A stretch of 46,094 nucleotides of DNA from Irineochytrium annulatum (lineage: Eukaryota > Chytridiomycota > Chytridiomycetes > Chytridiales > Chytridiaceae): positions 1 to 46,094 of the forward strand of contig JADGJL010000084.1 in NCBI GenBank assembly GCA_027600665.1. Direction: 5' to 3'. The translations under genes were made by a program, and so were the position numbers. This document shows positions 23,287 through 34,400 of this stretch, piece after piece. The notes under the pieces are model-generated. The model worked only from the letters and a program-made list of their open reading frames with translations, did not search any database and was not told where the DNA came from. Position 1 is the first letter of the stretch. Each line of letters starts with the position of its first letter.

Positions 23287-25080
23287 ATGGCGAATCCTCG
23301 CGTTGTCGTTGAGGTGATCACGGACCTCCCAGACGACTGCATCTTGGGTGCGATCGGATATCTGGATCCGCGGTATGAATGCGGACGCTCGTTATCTCGA
23401 CGGCCACCATCCTGATCGTCCTCCTGAAGCTTAATATGCGCCTGCCGCCGACTCTGTCGACGGTTTCGCGATCTTGTCGAGCATCCGACCATATGGCGTG
23501 TCGCCACGATCCAGGGCCACGTCACTAGTGCGACACGGGTCATCGAGAACGCGCTCGTTCCGAGAGCGACCATGATTCGATGCCTGGCTTTCGACAAGTA
23601 AGTTGGGAAACTGGTGCGTTTGTGCTGATCATCGTGAACTTATATTACTTGCAGCGTCGATTTCGTGACTGGCCTGGTGCTGCCTGCTTCCGAGCCCCTA
23701 CAGGAACTCCGCCACCGCTTCTTCTCAGCTGTAGAGACGCTCCTGGCGAAGATCGGCCCAAAGCTCGAGGAGCTGCACCTGGACGAGTCCGGCATCTCCG
23801 ACGGCGCCTCCTCCATCACTTCCGCTACCAATTCCCGGGCCCGCTCCCCTTTGCCTCCTGCCTCGATCACCAGCCCAAGCAGCAACAACGACCCGACCCA
23901 GGGCGGCATCTTCTCCACCCCTCACGACCTCATCAGCCCACTCTGCAACTCCTGCCCAAACATCCTCCGAATCTCCCTTGCGTCGGGCGAGGAGTCCGAC
24001 TACGTCGGCGACGACAACGTCCTCATGCTCACCAACTGCTGCCCGCGCGTCCAAGAGTTTCGCGACGACGAGCACCTGGGCGTCACGGCGCTCGCGGTGA
24101 ATCATATGGCCGACGGCTGGAGGGATCTTCGGAGTCTCGAGCTTAACACGGAGTGGCTAGCGTGTGAGGAGTTTTGTGGGAGCCTGAGGCTGTTTGGGAA
24201 TCGGTTGAGGAGGCTGAGCGTTACGCATTTTAAGGAGCCGATATGTATGGGGTGGGCGTACGACCCTTCGAGCCCGGAGGATGAGGACGAGGTTGGCGGG
24301 AGCGGGGGCGCCAAGGCGGCGAAGCGGTTCGACGTGCTAGTTGAGACGTTGGCAAAGCTTACGAGGCTCGAGGTGCTTGCGCTGGATTTGAGCGTCACGA
24401 GGCATCGAGACGGATTGGGGCCGGGGAATGTCGCGAGGATCATGGAGGCGTGCCCGAGATTAATGGGGTTCGAGTACTTTGCGCCGTATGATGCGTACTT
24501 TGACGCGGACGAGGATGGGAACGACGGGGATGGTGCGAGTTCGATGTTTTATCACGGGAACATGCTTGGAGGGACCGGCAAGGAATCCGTGTATGGCGCG
24601 GGGCAGGACGACCCTGCGACGGAGTTCAGGGTGAAGAGGCCACCGTTTGGCGGTGACTCAATATTTAACAAATCCCGACGGGGTTCGGGCGGATCTGCGT
24701 CGCTCATGACTGTCAACACCGGCTATTTCTTCCTCAACCGTCACAACGCGCGTCCATCCGGCGGCGGTGCGGATAGGTATGCGGGGTCGGTCTCGGTCCT
24801 GTCGAGGGATGAGAGTGACGACAGGGATGAGGACGTAACGTCTCTCGCGCCAGGTCTGCCGTCACCGAACCCGCTGGGTGGGCAAAGGAGAGATGTGTAT
24901 GGGACGTGGACATCGGATGAGGCTGCGAGGCGGGGCGTGAAGCAGCAAGCCGAGGAGGAGCTGCTGCAGTATGGCCGCTTCTTAACGCAAAGGGGGGAGG
25001 AGTTTTTTGGCGTTTTGGAGGAAATTGCAGCACTTTGTAAAACCAGAGGCGTGAAGGTTACGCTTGCTTGGTCGTTTTAG
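23287..25080 (+). CDS. F-box protein with leucine-rich repeats
   Basis: Three exons (23287-23372, 23430-23597, 23655-25080) join in frame to 559 residues. The F-box lies at about residues 12-55: LPDDCILGAIGYLDPRLICA, then CRRLCRRFRDLVEHPTIWR. It is split by intron 1 exactly as the frame predicts. LRR-like stretches follow (LEELHLDESGI, WRDLRSLELNTEWL, LEVLALDLSV), with acidic and Gly/Ser-rich linkers and a C-terminal helix-rich end. It is an expected SCF ubiquitin-ligase receptor with unknown target. It does not share intron positions with the F-box gene at 7022, except that both have an intron inside the F-box. Confidence 0.85.
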
Positions 25081-25243
25081 TGTTATGGGGAAAATTGCTT
25101 CATCTAAAATATAAGCATAATGCTTTATCAGAAGTCTGCAGGTGCATAATACTTTCTGCCCACTACCAGCTTGATATTTGATAAACTATAAATAAATTGT
25201 GAATGATGCAGCACACAATAATTTGTGAATGATATGTCGTCTA

Positions 25244-26447
25244 TCAAGTAGTTCCGGATGACAAAGGAACATTACGAGAAAATCCAGAGAATCCTTTCCT
25301 CAGCGCCTCCCGCACGCAAAGCGGGCATTTTTTGTTCTTTCGAGCCATCCACAACGTCTCACACCTCGCGTGAATCGTATGCCGACACGGCAGCGGCCTC
25401 ACGATATCGCCCTCCCCGTAATCCCCTTGACAAACAGCACACGTTGGATCCTGAAGACCTTCCACGCGTCCCTCTGGCCATGAAGGCGCCGTTAATCTGT
25501 CATTTGAAGGTCCCTGCGGTCCACCGTCCGCAACCAAGAACTCGGCATTGCTCGGACCCGCCGACACCTCTACCTCCGGCCTTGTGGTCGCGATGGCTCC
25601 TACGCCCGTCTCCCTCGTGGCATCCTGCGCCCGCACCGGGGCACGTTTTGAGAACGTGAACGTGGGGATGGTCTCAAACGCCCTGGTCCAGTCCACGGTC
25701 GAAAACGACTTGACGGACTCCATTGAGAACGTCTCGGCCCGCTCCAAGTCTCCTTCAAGCGCGTGCGCATCTCCTCTACGACCCGACGGTGAACAAGGGC
25801 TCCAGCACTGCGCCACACAAGATAGGATTATCGCGATGTAGTAACGCACAATGTTGACGATCGCCAGCCAGTAGAGCCAGGGGTCGCCAGTCCTACAGAA
25901 TGTGGAGCGGAAGACCCAGATCTGGCCGATGACGCCGAAAACGCTTGAAAGGTTGTTACTCGTCGACACCAAGGCGTAATGGTCTTGAAGGAAACTGAAC
26001 CTACACAAACGCCAGCGTCGTCGCAAAGAGGCCATATACCACAATGTACTTCGGCAACCTCACTGACAGCACCATGAGCAGGAAAAACGCCCCATAAATG
26101 GTTGTCGAGCCGATAAGGTAATGTACCACCCGCAACTCGCACACCCGGCCTGCGTGATCGTCGGGCATGGAGCTGTGAGGATGGAATGCGACGAGGAGGG
26201 CCACGCTGATGGCGATGAAGAAACCCTCAAAGGCCACAAGAAGGTAGCTCGCCGCATTCCAATGTACCTTTCCGTTCTCGTCGATGGTTGCTGAGAAGGT
26301 TGCTGAGAACGGGGCCCGCAACCGGGACGGCCGGGTCGTTGCGGTCGAGCGTGGCCGGTCAGCGCTTGGCCGCGAAGACGGGGCGGCCGTTGGAGGTGCC
26401 GTGGAGCGCGACCGGTCGCCGCTTGGCCGCAGGGACGGGGAGGCCAT
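25244..26447 (-). CDS. RING-H2 multipass membrane protein, probable E3 ubiquitin ligase
   Basis: Two exons (26447-26005, 25943-25244) give 380 residues. The first 50 residues are Arg/Ser/Pro-rich with an imperfect internal repeat. Hydrophobic segments follow (SYLLVAFEGFFIAISVALLV, IGSTTIYGAFFLLMVL, YIVVYGLFATTLAFV, and WLYWLAIVNIVRYYIAIIL in exon 2), making about five to six membrane helices. A cytosolic tail ends in a RING-H2 finger at about 320-365. All eight ligands are visible in order: CAVC, then C and H in PCRH, then H and C in IHARC, then CPLC. Such proteins usually ubiquitinate membrane or secretory-pathway substrates. The donor GTAGGT was preferred over the neighbouring GTGTAG because only it keeps frame into VFGVIGQIW. 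Confidence 0.86.
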
Positions 26448-26560
26448 TGTTGGACCGTGAGGCCGCCCGTGGACGACACAAACTTCGATCGCCTAAAATC
26501 CGCCACACAGGCGCCTCAAGGTCCAAAGTTGTATTTACACATTTATTATTGTCGCCGCAG

Positions 26561-27310
26561 TCATCTTCCAAGGTGATCCTCCAGATCCCATATCACATAG
26601 CTCTCACTGGGAACGCCAGCGTCCCCATCTGTGTCCATGTAGATCCGCCTCCGGTCCCACTCTTCTTGCCCCTCCCCGCTCCCACGCGCCAAAGCCCGCA
26701 CCGAGCGATTCTCACACGTCCGCACCACCACGGCCCCGAGAGACACGCACAACCCTACGTATGCGTTGTTCGCCGACGCCGTCAAAAACGCCAACCCGTT
26801 CTCGCGGCCAAGTTCGATGGCACGGGTCGTCATGGCGCGGCCGCAGCCGCGCGCTCGTGACGCAATCATGGACAAGACGTGGCATGATCCTTTGTGAGAG
26901 CGCATTGCGCCCTTGAAGCGTGTCAATCGATCGTGCACTGCCCCGCCGGCATCCTCGCCGACGATGCCATCCAATGCGGCGGCCTGGTTCTCCGCCAGCG
27001 CCGCCTCTGCCCTGTCCAACGCGTCATCCTCCGGGTGACGGGGCAGATCCGCGTCGTCGTGAGATAATGCCAGAAGTGCCGCGACGATCTTCGGCGCGTC
27101 ACCGTCAGCGTCGGGCATCAAGCACGCGACGGTGCATGGGGAACGGTATGGTCGAAGATGGAGGATGTAATCGCGGAAGTTATCGGTGAAATGGGCACCG
27201 CGTCCGCCGCTGGAGAGGCTAAGGGATTCGAATTTGGTGAAGTCCTCTGCAAGGAGGTCGGCGATCAACGGCCAGTGCGGGTCGAGGGACGGGCCGTGGA
27301 TGATCTCCAT
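26561..27310 (-). CDS. GNAT-like N-acetyltransferase
   Basis: A single exon of 249 residues from the ATG at 27310 (MEIIHGPSLDPHW). The frame is open further upstream, but that part overlaps the TOM20 first exon on the other strand and looks non-coding. The region SCHVLSMIASRARGCGRAMTTRAIE carries the acetyl-CoA-binding motif A pattern (R-G-C-G-R-A). It is followed by LGRENGLAFLTASANNAYVGLCVSLGAVVV, typical of the GNAT second half, where a family member usually has the small residue-rich motif B. The substrate cannot be told. An insertion of about 60 residues between the first strands (acidic, HPEDDALDRAE) is unusual for the family. Divergent from TOM20. Confidence 0.65.
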   Translation of the reverse strand: MEIIHGPSLDPHWPLIADLLAEDFTKFESLSLSSGGRGAHFTDNFRDYILHLRPYRSPCTVACLMPDADGDAPKIVAALLALSHDDADLPRHPEDDALDRAEAALAENQAAALDGIVGEDAGGAVHDRLTRFKGAMRSHKGSCHVLSMIASRARGCGRAMTTRAIELGRENGLAFLTASANNAYVGLCVSLGAVVVRTCENRSVRALARGSGEGQEEWDRRRIYMDTDGDAGVPSESYVIWDLEDHLGR

Positions 27311-27416
27311 TACTGACGATGGCTGGTGATTGCTGGGTGATCGCGTCAAAATGGCAAGTTCGAAGTTGTCAGCCGCATCAATCGCGAACTCCTTTTCGGT
27401 TCTCCATTTTCCAGCG
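27311..27416. promoter_or_regulatory. Short divergent promoter between GNAT-like gene and TOM20
   Basis: Only 106 bp separate the two start codons, so the genes probably share a bidirectional promoter. I see no TATA box. Confidence 0.5.
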
Positions 27417-28104
27417 ATGAGCAGCATCAGCACGCCGCAGCTGAAGTGGAACGCCACCACCATCCTGTCGGTGGCCGCCCTCTGCGGCGTCGGGTACCTG
27501 ATATGTGAGCGAGATTGCACGATCTTCTGCCTGTCTGCTGGCTCCTAATCCTGCTTTGCAGACTTCGACCAGAGGCGGCAACGGGATCCCGAGTTCCGGA
27601 AGAGGTTGCGTAAGTATTGGACCTTGATGCTTCCACCACGTCCCCGGAGCGTTCATCATGCTGACAATCGCGTGCCGATGTTGATCAGGGAATGAGCGCA
27701 GGTTGGCGGCCAAGGTCCGTGCGGAGGAGCATGCCCGGTCGGTCGCCAAGGCCAAGGCTGCGACTGACTTTATGAACGAGGAGGACGACAAGCCGCCGAC
27801 GACGGACGACGAGAAGCAGCGATACTTGCAAAAGCAGCTTATTAACGGGGAGAAGCTTTTGGCGCAGGGTATGCGTGTTCCTACGGGGTATGGAGCGTTC
27901 TAACGCGTCGTGATGATTGTAGGACCGACATACTACCGCGCGGCCGCGACGTGCCTCTACCGGGCCATTAAGGTCTACCCGGAGCCTCTGAAGCTTCTCA
28001 TGGCGTTCCAGGAGACAGTTCCCCCGCCGGTGTTGGAGATGATCATGCAAAGTATGTCGACTGAGCTGGAGGGGAGCGGGAGAGAGGGGCAGGAGCTTGA
28101 TTGA
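27417..28104 (+). CDS. TOM20: Mitochondrial import receptor TOM20
   Basis: Four exons (27417-27504, 27562-27609, 27689-27868, 27923-28104) give 165 residues. An N-terminal membrane anchor (ATTILSVAALCGVGYLIYFD) is followed by the family signature FDQRRQRDPEFRKRLRNERR. A charged linker comes next, and then the receptor domain (YLQKQLINGEKLLAQG, TYYRAAATCLYRAIKVYPEP, LLMAFQETVPPPVLEMIM). This matches animal/fungal TOM20, which sits in the outer mitochondrial membrane and binds presequences of precursor proteins for transfer to the TOM channel. Length is close to the usual 145-185. All splice junctions keep frame, and the PPPV and YFDQRR junctions fall at conserved positions. Confidence 0.95.
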
Positions 28105-28407
28105 GGATAGCTACAGGGGTGGGGATGTTGCAGGGTTGATATGAGGATACGGGCAGGAATCCGCCGTGCGTGCGAGGGATGCGCCACATTTTGGCTTTGC
28201 GAGGAGGTGCCGGTACCGTAGATGCAGCGGTCGTTGTCTAGCTAGCGGTTGGATTTACGCGCTTTTGCGCGAGATCAAGTGTGTTATAATATTTTAGTAC
28301 TTCTTTATGCATCCCATGGTCTCCACGTCCAATGTATATCCCTGAGCCTTAAAATACGGCGAACACCACGCGACAGACTTGTCAGTTCCCTTTGCCGAGA
28401 CAACTGC
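28105..28407. other. Promoter region upstream of dynein heavy chain
   Basis: About 300 bp between TOM20 and the dynein start, holding the TOM20 3' end. A TATAATATTTTA stretch at 28285-28296 is the only AT-rich core-like element. The dynein frame is open upstream of 28408, but the extra sequence has no conservation that I recognise. Confidence 0.4.
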
Positions 28408-31400
28408 ATGGAGGGCGACGATCCAGGCCCCACAACGGGGATGGATACCGCGGCCGCGATCTCCATTCATCTGGAGAGGCTGCTCCCGGTCGTCCTGGAG
28501 GCCGATCCCGTTGACGTTCGCCAGTCGCTGCTCATGAACGCCGAGACGTCCGAAAGGTACTGGACCGATGGCAGTCGCCCGTCCGCTGACCGTGCATTCC
28601 AGGCTGAAGCGTTTCGCCGTTGATCCATCGCTGCAGGCATTTTACATTCTGAAGGAGCGCGGGGACAAGATCTCGGAGAAGGACGATGGTATGGCTGCGA
28701 TCGGGCGTTTGAGGCCTAACGCGTTGAAAGACGAGTCCAAGGGGTTCAGCTACTCGCTGCAGCTCGAGCTCAGCTACACGGAGAAGCATGTGTCATCCCT
28801 GGTGGTGATCAAGCGGCTGCCGACCGTGGATACGTCTCGGCCGTTGCAGCAGCAGTTGCAGATTATCAACTTGCCGGGTCCGAGTGATGGAGGAAATGCT
28901 TACGAGGCGCTGCATAGTTACATTCATAACGCCGTGTCGCCGTTCTTTGATGCGTATGTTGGGGCGAGGAGTTCGGGGGCATTGAAGTTGTTGCCTGCGA
29001 GGGATGACAAGGATAGCAAGACAGGTATGAGGATACCGTTGCTTGCAGTTCTGATGTGGGGTAGGCATCCCAATGGCCAAGAAGAAGATTGCGGAGCTGG
29101 AGCTGACGTTGTTGGCCCTTCAGCAAAATATCGAGATCCCAGAAGTTACGTTGAACATTCACCCGGAGGTGCTTCGCGCTGTGGAGAAGTGCCGGGAGGC
29201 CAGCATGAGGGTGACGGTGGACGCCGTCGGGAACAGCGATTCGACTTTTCTGAACAAGTTGCAGGCGGACGTGAACGGGTGGATAAAGGAGATTCAGAAG
29301 GTCACGAAGTTGTCTCGGGACCCATCGTCGGGATCCGCCAGTCAGGAGATTAACTTCTGGCTAAGCATGGAGCGCGCGCTCGCGCAAATCGAGGAGCAGC
29401 TGAAAAGCGATCACATCGTGTTAACGTTGGAAATCTTGAAGCATGCGAAGCGGTTCCATGCTACCGTCAGTTTCCTGGCGGATACGGGGCTGAAGGAGGC
29501 GACGGAGAAGGTGCAGAAGTACAACCAGCTAATGCGGGACTTCCCGCTTAATGAGTTATTGGCGGCGACGGACGTGGAGAAGATCAAGGAGGGGCTGACG
29601 TTGATTTTTGGACATTTTAACAAGAAGCTGAAGCTTTCGCCGTATCCGATAAGGAGGGCCTTGCCGCTCGTGGGGGCGATTTCCAAGGATTTGAATGAGC
29701 AGCTTCTCAAGGTTTTCACATGATACGATGTGATGATGGCTAATGGGGTCAGGTCTTAGGAAGCCGGCGGCTCATGTGGCTGGACTACGACGAATTTGAG
29801 AAGGCCACTAGCGGATGTGAGGACGCGTTCAAAACTTGGGATGAGCAAGTGAAGGAGTTTACGAACGTCGCTAGGTACATCATGCTGTATTTACAAAGCT
29901 TACGGATTCAGGGAGGTTACGAGGAAACGGTCTGAAAAGATTCTGCCGATCAAAATCAACAGCGCGCACGTGAAGCTCCAGGAGCGGCTCGCTTTCATTC
30001 GCACTTTCCGGAAGCAGCACGAGCAGCTGCACGCCACAATCCTTAAGGTTATGAAGCCGGAGAAGAACCCTCGCGGCGAGCTGGGAATGAATCTGTCCGA
30101 TGTCAACGCGATCGGGGATGTTAATGCTGCTTACGAGAGCGTTAAGAACATCGACATTTTGGATGTTACGCCGGAGGGGACGGAGATCTGGGTCGCGGCG
30201 GAGAATAACTACAATGAGCGCGTGGCGCGCGTTGAAAACCAGATTATCGCGAGGCTAAGGGATCGTCTGGGAACGGCGAAAAATGCAAACGAGATGTTCC
30301 GCGTCTTTTCCAAGTTCAACGCGCTGTTCGTCCGCCCCAAGATTCGCGGCGCCATTCAGGAGTATCAGGCGCAGCTGATTGATAACGTGAAGGAGGACAT
30401 TAAAAAGCTGCATGACAAGTTTAAGCTGCATTACCGGAACTCGGAGGCGTTTCACATGAGCCAGATTCGGGACCTACCGTCCGTTTCGGGTGCGATTATC
30501 TGGGCAAGACAGATTGAACGCCAGCTTGGCTTGTACATGCGGCGCGTCGAGGATGTGCTTGGTAAAGGGTGAGTAAGTTCTTTGCGTGCGCATGCTGATG
30601 ATCTTTAGATGGGAGCTGTACTCTGAGGGTCAAAAGTTGCAGAGCGAGAGCAATTCGTTCCGCAAGAAGCTGGAGACGAAGCCTATATACGATCAGTGGC
30701 TTTCGGAGATAACGAAGAGAGATTTGAACGTTTCAGGGCGCATCTTTGAGATTTCGCGGAATCGAGCCATGGGGAACATGCTGCAGTTGGGTATCAATTT
30801 CGATGCACATATCATCACGTTGTTCAAGGAAGTGAGGAACTTGCTGTGGTTCAACTATCAGGTTCCTCACACCGTCGCGAATGTAGCAAAGGACGCCAAG
30901 GTAACTATTCAGCCCTCTTCCTTTCTTTTGCTATCTCCTTACCCGTTTATAGAGGGTGTACCCGTTTGCTGTCTCCCTGAATGAAACCGTGCGAACCTAC
31001 TCGCAAACGATCAATAAAGTCAATCGGAGCTCTATTGTCGCACCTCTTGTTGCCGGATACCGCAAAGATGTACAGTCCCAGATCGCAAAAGGAATTCAAC
31101 TGCGATGGGATTACTTCGTAAACACGGTACGTATGCCCCGTTGTTTTCTATCCCTGCTTACTACAAGCAGTACGACCGTCCTTTCTCGGGTGCATCCGCT
31201 CTAAACGAGACCTACCGCGAGAATCGTCACGTTGTTTTCGTTCGGGAGTTTGCGTCTATCGTGTCGATTTTCCAAGATAAGGTCAACTCCGCGATTTCCA
31301 TCAATGAAGAGATATCAAATGCTTTGGATGAGCTGAAAGTATGCGCTTTTACGAAAGAGGGCATGCAAGAATGCGTCGACAAAATTCAGAAGTCGATTGA

Positions 31401-34400
31401 CCGACTAATCCTCGAAAGTTACGCGAACTTGGAAGCGTGGACGTTTGACTTGGACAAGCGGATAGAAAGCGTGTTATCGATCCGCCTCGAAAGTGCACTG
31501 AAAGCGTGGGTTAAGGAATTCGATAATCAAGGTGGGGACCCGTCTCTGCTTGCGGACGGAAAGAGGAAAGCTCGCGGTCGTCGCGGCACGATCATCGGGT
31601 TGGCCGGTGCTGACGAAAGTACCAAGCGCGACGAGTATCAGCCTATTATTCGGCCGTCTATCCACGAAATCCGGCTGCAGAACCAAGTCATGTATCTGGA
31701 TCCTCCTATTGAGAGTGCGCGTTCCCGCTGGTATGGGATGTTGCACAAGTGGCTGGCTATCATTTGCGATCTCCGGCGGATTCAAAGCGGACGTTACGAG
31801 ATTAGCATTGAGAACAGTACGAAAACTCTCACTTACTCAAGTTTGGTGAGTCTTCGCTTACTACAAAAGCTTGCTTATCGAGTTCAGCTATCTGCGCTTC
31901 CGGAGGGAGCCCTTGTGGCGGCTTATGAGGTCATCGATACGAAGCTGAAGAAGGTGTCAGATTACGTAGCCGTGTGGCTTCAGTACCAGAACCTTTGGGA
32001 TCTTGAGATCGATTATGTCTATGCGAAGCTCGGAGATGATCTCGGAAGGTGGCAGCAGCTTGTTTTGGAGATAAAAAAGGCGCGGAATACGTTTGATAAC
32101 TCAGAGACCGAGAAGACATTTGGATCTATTGTGATAGACTACGAGCAAGTTCAAGCTAAGGTCAATCAAAAGTACGACTCCTGGCAAAAGGAGATTTTGA
32201 ACCGGTTTGGATCGAAGCTGGGAGGGAGCATGCGTTCATTCTTTGATGCGGTATCGAAAGCGCGCCACGATTTGGAGCAGCAGTCCGCGGAAGGGAACTC
32301 AACCGCGGAGGCTATCACTTTCATTACCTTCGTTCAAGACCTGAAGCGGAAGATATCTACGTGGTCCACGGACATCGAGATATTTAGACAGTCGCAGAAG
32401 ACACTAGAGCGTCAACGATTTCTCTTCCCTAATGATTGGCTATTCATCGACAACGTTGAGGGGGAGTGGAGCGCCTTCAATGAGATCTTAACCCGCAAGA
32501 ACACTGCCATTCAGGATCAAATTGGTAGGTTTTTGACAGCATTTGCGATGTGCAGACGAACGAACGTTACGTGCTAACCTATCGGGTTGTGTAGCCGGTC
32601 TTCAAACCAAGATTGCCGCCGAGGATAAGATTATCAACAAGAAAATTATTGATATTATCATGGAGTGGGGGACAAGCAAGCCGGTGCAAGGGGACCTCGC
32701 TCCCGATACGGCAATCACGACCCTGAACACGTTCGAATTAAGAGTTTCTCGATTGAAGGAGGAGTACGACCTGGTGTGCAGAGCGAAGGAAGCGCTGGAC
32801 ATCGATCTCGTCATGGAGGATCGGCTGGAACCGGTCTTAGAGGAGCTCAGAGACTTAAAAGGAGTGTGGTCGTCGCTGTCCTCCGTCTGGTCATCGCTTT
32901 CGGAGTTGAAGGAAAATCTATGGAGCTCGATTGCTCCTCGCAAGATTAAACAGCAGCTTGAAAGCCTTCTGGTCGTTACGAAAGAGATGCCAAACAAGAT
33001 GAGGCAATACGCTGCGTTCGAGTTTGTTCAAGAGGTCCTGAAGTCGCTGCTGAAGCTGAACTCGCTGATAAGTGATCTGAAGTCCGAGGCGTTGCGGGAT
33101 CGCCATTGGAAGATCATCTTCAAGTTGCTGAAGTTTGAGGGGACCCTTGCATTTTCGGAACTGACTATCGGACATCTTTGGGATGCGGATTTGAGGAAGT
33201 TCGAGGCGCCTTTGCGGGATATCGTGGTGACGGCTCAAGGAGAAATGGCTCTGGAGGAGTTTTTACGCCAAGTTCGCGAGCTTTGGTCGAATTACTCTTT
33301 GGAGCTTGTCAATTATCAAAACATTTGCCGGCTTATCAAAGGATGGGACGACCTATTTAACGTTTGCGCAGAGCATCTAAATTCTCTGACTGCAATGAAA
33401 CACTCCCCTTATTTTAAAGTTTTCGAGGAAGAGGCGAGCGGCTGGGAGGATAAACTGAACCGCATTCATTTGCTCTTCGACGTTTGGATTGACGTACAAC
33501 GACAGTGGGTGTATCTAGAAGGAATTTTCTCTGGAAGTGCCGATATCAAGCAGCTGCTTCCTGTCGAAACTGCGCGATTCTCGGCTATTAATCAAGAGTT
33601 TATGGTTGTTATGAAAAAAGTGTATAAATCGCCGTTCGTCCTCGACGTTCTGAATATTTCCGGTATTCAAAAGTCCCTGGAGAGATTGGCCGATTTGCTA
33701 TCAAAGATCCAGAAAGCGTTGGGTGAATATTTGGAACGGGAGCGGTCGTCTTTCCCTCGGTTCTATTTTGTCGGCGACGAAGATCTTCTCGAAATTATTG
33801 GGAACAGCAAAGACGTCTTACGAATCCAGAAGCATTTCAAGAAGATGTTTGCGGGCGTCTCAAGCTTGGTTTTAAATGACGATTTATCGGTTGTCTCCGG
33901 CTTAGTCTCGAGAGAAAATGAAATTGTGACCTTCAAGAGAAATATCTCTCTCAAGGATAATCCCCGCATCAACGTTTGGCTGACACTGATAGAGAAAGAA
34001 ATGAAAACCTCGCTGGCCCTGTGGCTTGGTGAATCTGTTGAGGCTCTGAGCAAATTTTACTACGAGGAGAATTTGGAAGAGAATTCTTTACTAGAGTGGA
34101 TTGAAGTTTACCCAGCGCAGCTAACGGTCCTATCTGCACAGATTGTGTGGACAACGACAGTAGAAAAGGATTTAAATGCTGGAAAGAAGGACAGCCTCGA
34201 GAATGCTTTGAATTTTGTCCTTAGAACCTTGAACGTGCTCGCTGACATCGTGTTGCGGGACTTAGCGCCTATTAAACGCCGCAAATGCGAGCATTTGATC
34301 ACGGAACTTGTTCATGAACGTGATGTCATACGGGACCTGCAAAAGAATGGCACAACTGGAAGTAAAGATTTCCGATGGTTATACCACATGCGATTTTACT

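Noticed and set aside
26561..27520. Longer GNAT-like reading from 27520
   Set aside because: The extra 70 residues lie antisense to TOM20 exon 1 and its intron, which are strongly supported; the ATG at 27310 starts a normal-looking protein.
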